Assembly (NCBI RefSeq): GCF_000826525.2
Contig: NZ_LN651324.1
Coordinates: 109,789 to 173,788, forward strand
Direction: 5' to 3'
Length of the DNA: 64,000 nt
Origin: Mobilicoccus massiliensis
GTDB lineage: Bacteria; Actinomycetota; Actinomycetes; Actinomycetales; Dermatophilaceae
The notes under the pieces are model-generated. The model was not told the DNA's origin and made no database searches. It saw only the letters and a list, made by a program, of their open reading frames with translations. The stretch's first letter is position 1. Each line of letters opens with the position of its first letter. A program made the translations under genes and the position numbers. This document shows, in pieces, positions 63,043 through 64,000 of the stretch.

Positions 63043-63986
63043 ACGTCGATGCGTTCATTGCCGCGCACCGCGACGAGCATGGGGTCGAGCCGATCTGCGA
63101 GGTCCTGAAAGAGACTGGAATCGCGATCGCCCCAAGCTCCTATTATGCCCGCAAGAGTAGGCCTGTCTCGAAGCGGGCCACAAGTGATGCCGTCATCGAC
63201 GAACGTCTGCAGGAGCTGCACGAGAAGAACTTCGGCGTGTACGGGGTCCGCAAGATGTGGAAGGCCTATCTGCGGGCCTGGCCCGGTGAGCCGGTCGCAC
63301 GATGCACCATCGAACGTCGCATGCGAGCGTTGGGCCTGGCTGGCGTGCCGAACGCGCGCACCACCCGGACCACCAGACCCGCGCGGGCGAAGGCCTGCCC
63401 GGCCGACCGGCTCCAGCGGGACTTCACCGCGCCGGCGCCGGACCACCGGTGGGTAGCCGACATCACCTACGTCGCCACATGGGCCGGGTTCGTGTACGTG
63501 GCTTTCGTGATGGACCTGTATTCCCGCCGGATCACCGGGTGGCGGGTATCGAACTCATTAAGGACCGATCTGGCGCTGGACGCCCTGGAACACGCCTTGT
63601 GGGAACGTGGCCGACACCAGCGAGACCTGTCGTGCCTGGTGCACCACTCGGATCGCGGCTGCCAATACGTCTCTATTCGTTACACCGAGAGGCTCCTTGA
63701 GTCCGGAATCGAACCCTCGGTCGGATCGACCGGCGATTCCTACGACAATGCCGCTGCCGAGGCGTTGAACAAAATCTACAAGAAGGAACTCATCTGGAAA
63801 CGTGGGCCGTGGAGCGGTCTGGATGCCGTCGAACTCGCCACCATGGAGTGGGTCGACTGGTACAACAACGACCGCCTTCACTCACACTGCGGCGACATCC
63901 CACCCATCGAGTACGAAGACCTGTTCTACGCTGAACACGCCAGCGCCCCGGCACCCGCCGGGGCGGCACAACCCGCTCTCCACTGA
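63039..63986 (+). CDS. IS3-family transposase OrfB (DDE integrase core)
   Basis: About 315 codons in the -1 frame relative to orfA, overlapping its end. HTH_21 region with FGVYGVRKMWKAYLRAW, then the rve integrase core. First Asp is in WVADITYVATW, second in LVHHSDRGCQYVSIRYTERL, and Glu in AAAEALNKIYKKELI. All three DDE residues and the full C-terminus are present, so the enzyme may be active. The coordinate start marks the first codon usable after frameshift; an independent start is not obvious (GTG 63237 is too far inside). Confidence 0.9.
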   Translation, partial: VDVDAFIAAHRDEHGVEPICEVLKETGIAIAPSSYYARKSRPVSKRATSDAVIDERLQELHEKNFGVYGVRKMWKAYLRAWPGEPVARCTIERRMRALGLAGVPNARTTRTTRPARAKACPADRLQRDFTAPAPDHRWVADITYVATWAGFVYVAFVMDLYSRRITGWRVSNSLRTDLALDALEHALWERGRHQRDLSCLVHHSDRGCQYVSIRYTERLLESGIEPSVGSTGDSYDNAAAEALNKIYKKELIWKRGPWSGLDAVELATMEWVDWYNNDRLHSHCGDIPPIEYEDLFYAEHASAPAPAGAAQPALH

Positions 63987-64000
63987 ACCCGGGGCGATCC

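Larger units (their letters stand above)
62667..64000 (+). mobile_element. IS3-family insertion sequence (runs to the window edge)
   Basis: Left end TGGATCGCCCCGGG (62667-62680) and right end CCCGGGGCGATCC (63988-64000) are perfect inverted repeats over 13 bp, with further imperfect matching inward. orfA and orfB in -1 frames form the usual IS3 transposase. Length is about 1.33 kb. The last base of the right end (an A) and the target duplication lie outside the window. It splits the operon at 62460. Confidence 0.92.

Noticed and set aside
63237..63986. Separate short transposase starting at GTG 63237
   Set aside because: The same frame is open back to the end of orfA and encodes the expected OrfB N-terminus; 63237 is internal.

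Overview
The window is about 70% GC, coding-dense DNA from an actinobacterium. The run argS-lysA-hom-thrB-rho-rpmE-prfA-prmC-sua5-wecA-atp matches the order I know from Mycobacterium and other Actinomycetota. The KGD-type 2-oxoglutarate dehydrogenase, the long Arg/Asp/Asn-rich Rho insertion, the ergothioneine operon, the mycothiol-type ArsC motif and many leaderless starts agree. A Micrococcales member (Dermatophilaceae/Intrasporangiaceae-like) is my best guess, but genus cannot be fixed from the sequence.

Layout. 1-5.8 kb (minus): 5'-proximal two thirds of kgd, a nucleoside-sugar epimerase-like protein and an OPT peptide transporter. 6.0-6.1 kb: tRNA-Arg(CCG), divergent from argS. 6.3-32.9 kb (plus): housekeeping superoperon region with two departures from the usual order. 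thrC is absent between hom and thrB. A four-gene, translationally coupled cassette (response regulator, HEAT-repeat membrane protein, processive GT2 glycosyltransferase, HAMP-GAF histidine kinase) sits between rho and rpmE. wecA is flanked by two arrays of the same ~42-bp repeat in opposite orientations; one array lies in frame inside the 3' end of sua5. The atp operon ends at atpD with a strong terminator and atpC is not there.

33-52.6 kb: a Wzx/Wzy-type exopolysaccharide or cell-wall glycan locus. It has a TagA/WecG-like transferase (natural partner of wecA), six further glycosyltransferases, two left-handed beta-helix acyltransferases, Wzy-, Wzz- and Wzx-like proteins and a pyruvyltransferase. 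It also has three paralogous secreted or membrane-anchored proteins that share an unrecognised C-terminal domain, preceded by one, two or no malectin-like domains. Promoters with a -10 box 7 nt upstream of the start, two 12-codon leader peptides and a pair of GGACA-NN-TGTCC palindromes are visible here.

52.7-59.0 kb (minus): an NCS2 nucleobase permease, a 121-bp inverted-repeat element, then egtA-egtB-small ORF-egtC-egtD for ergothioneine synthesis (egtE absent). 59.3-64.0 kb: a RHH/MazF toxin-antitoxin pair, an ArsC-like gene with a truncated and frameshifted ACR3 remnant, an uncharacterised 586-aa protein whose upstream partner is cut by an IS3-family element, and that IS, which fills the window to its right edge.

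The best candidates for an undescribed system are the three-paralog malectin family inside the glycan locus and the RR-HEAT-GT2-kinase cassette. Both appear to concern regulated synthesis or handling of surface polysaccharide; this is inferred from domains and gene context only.
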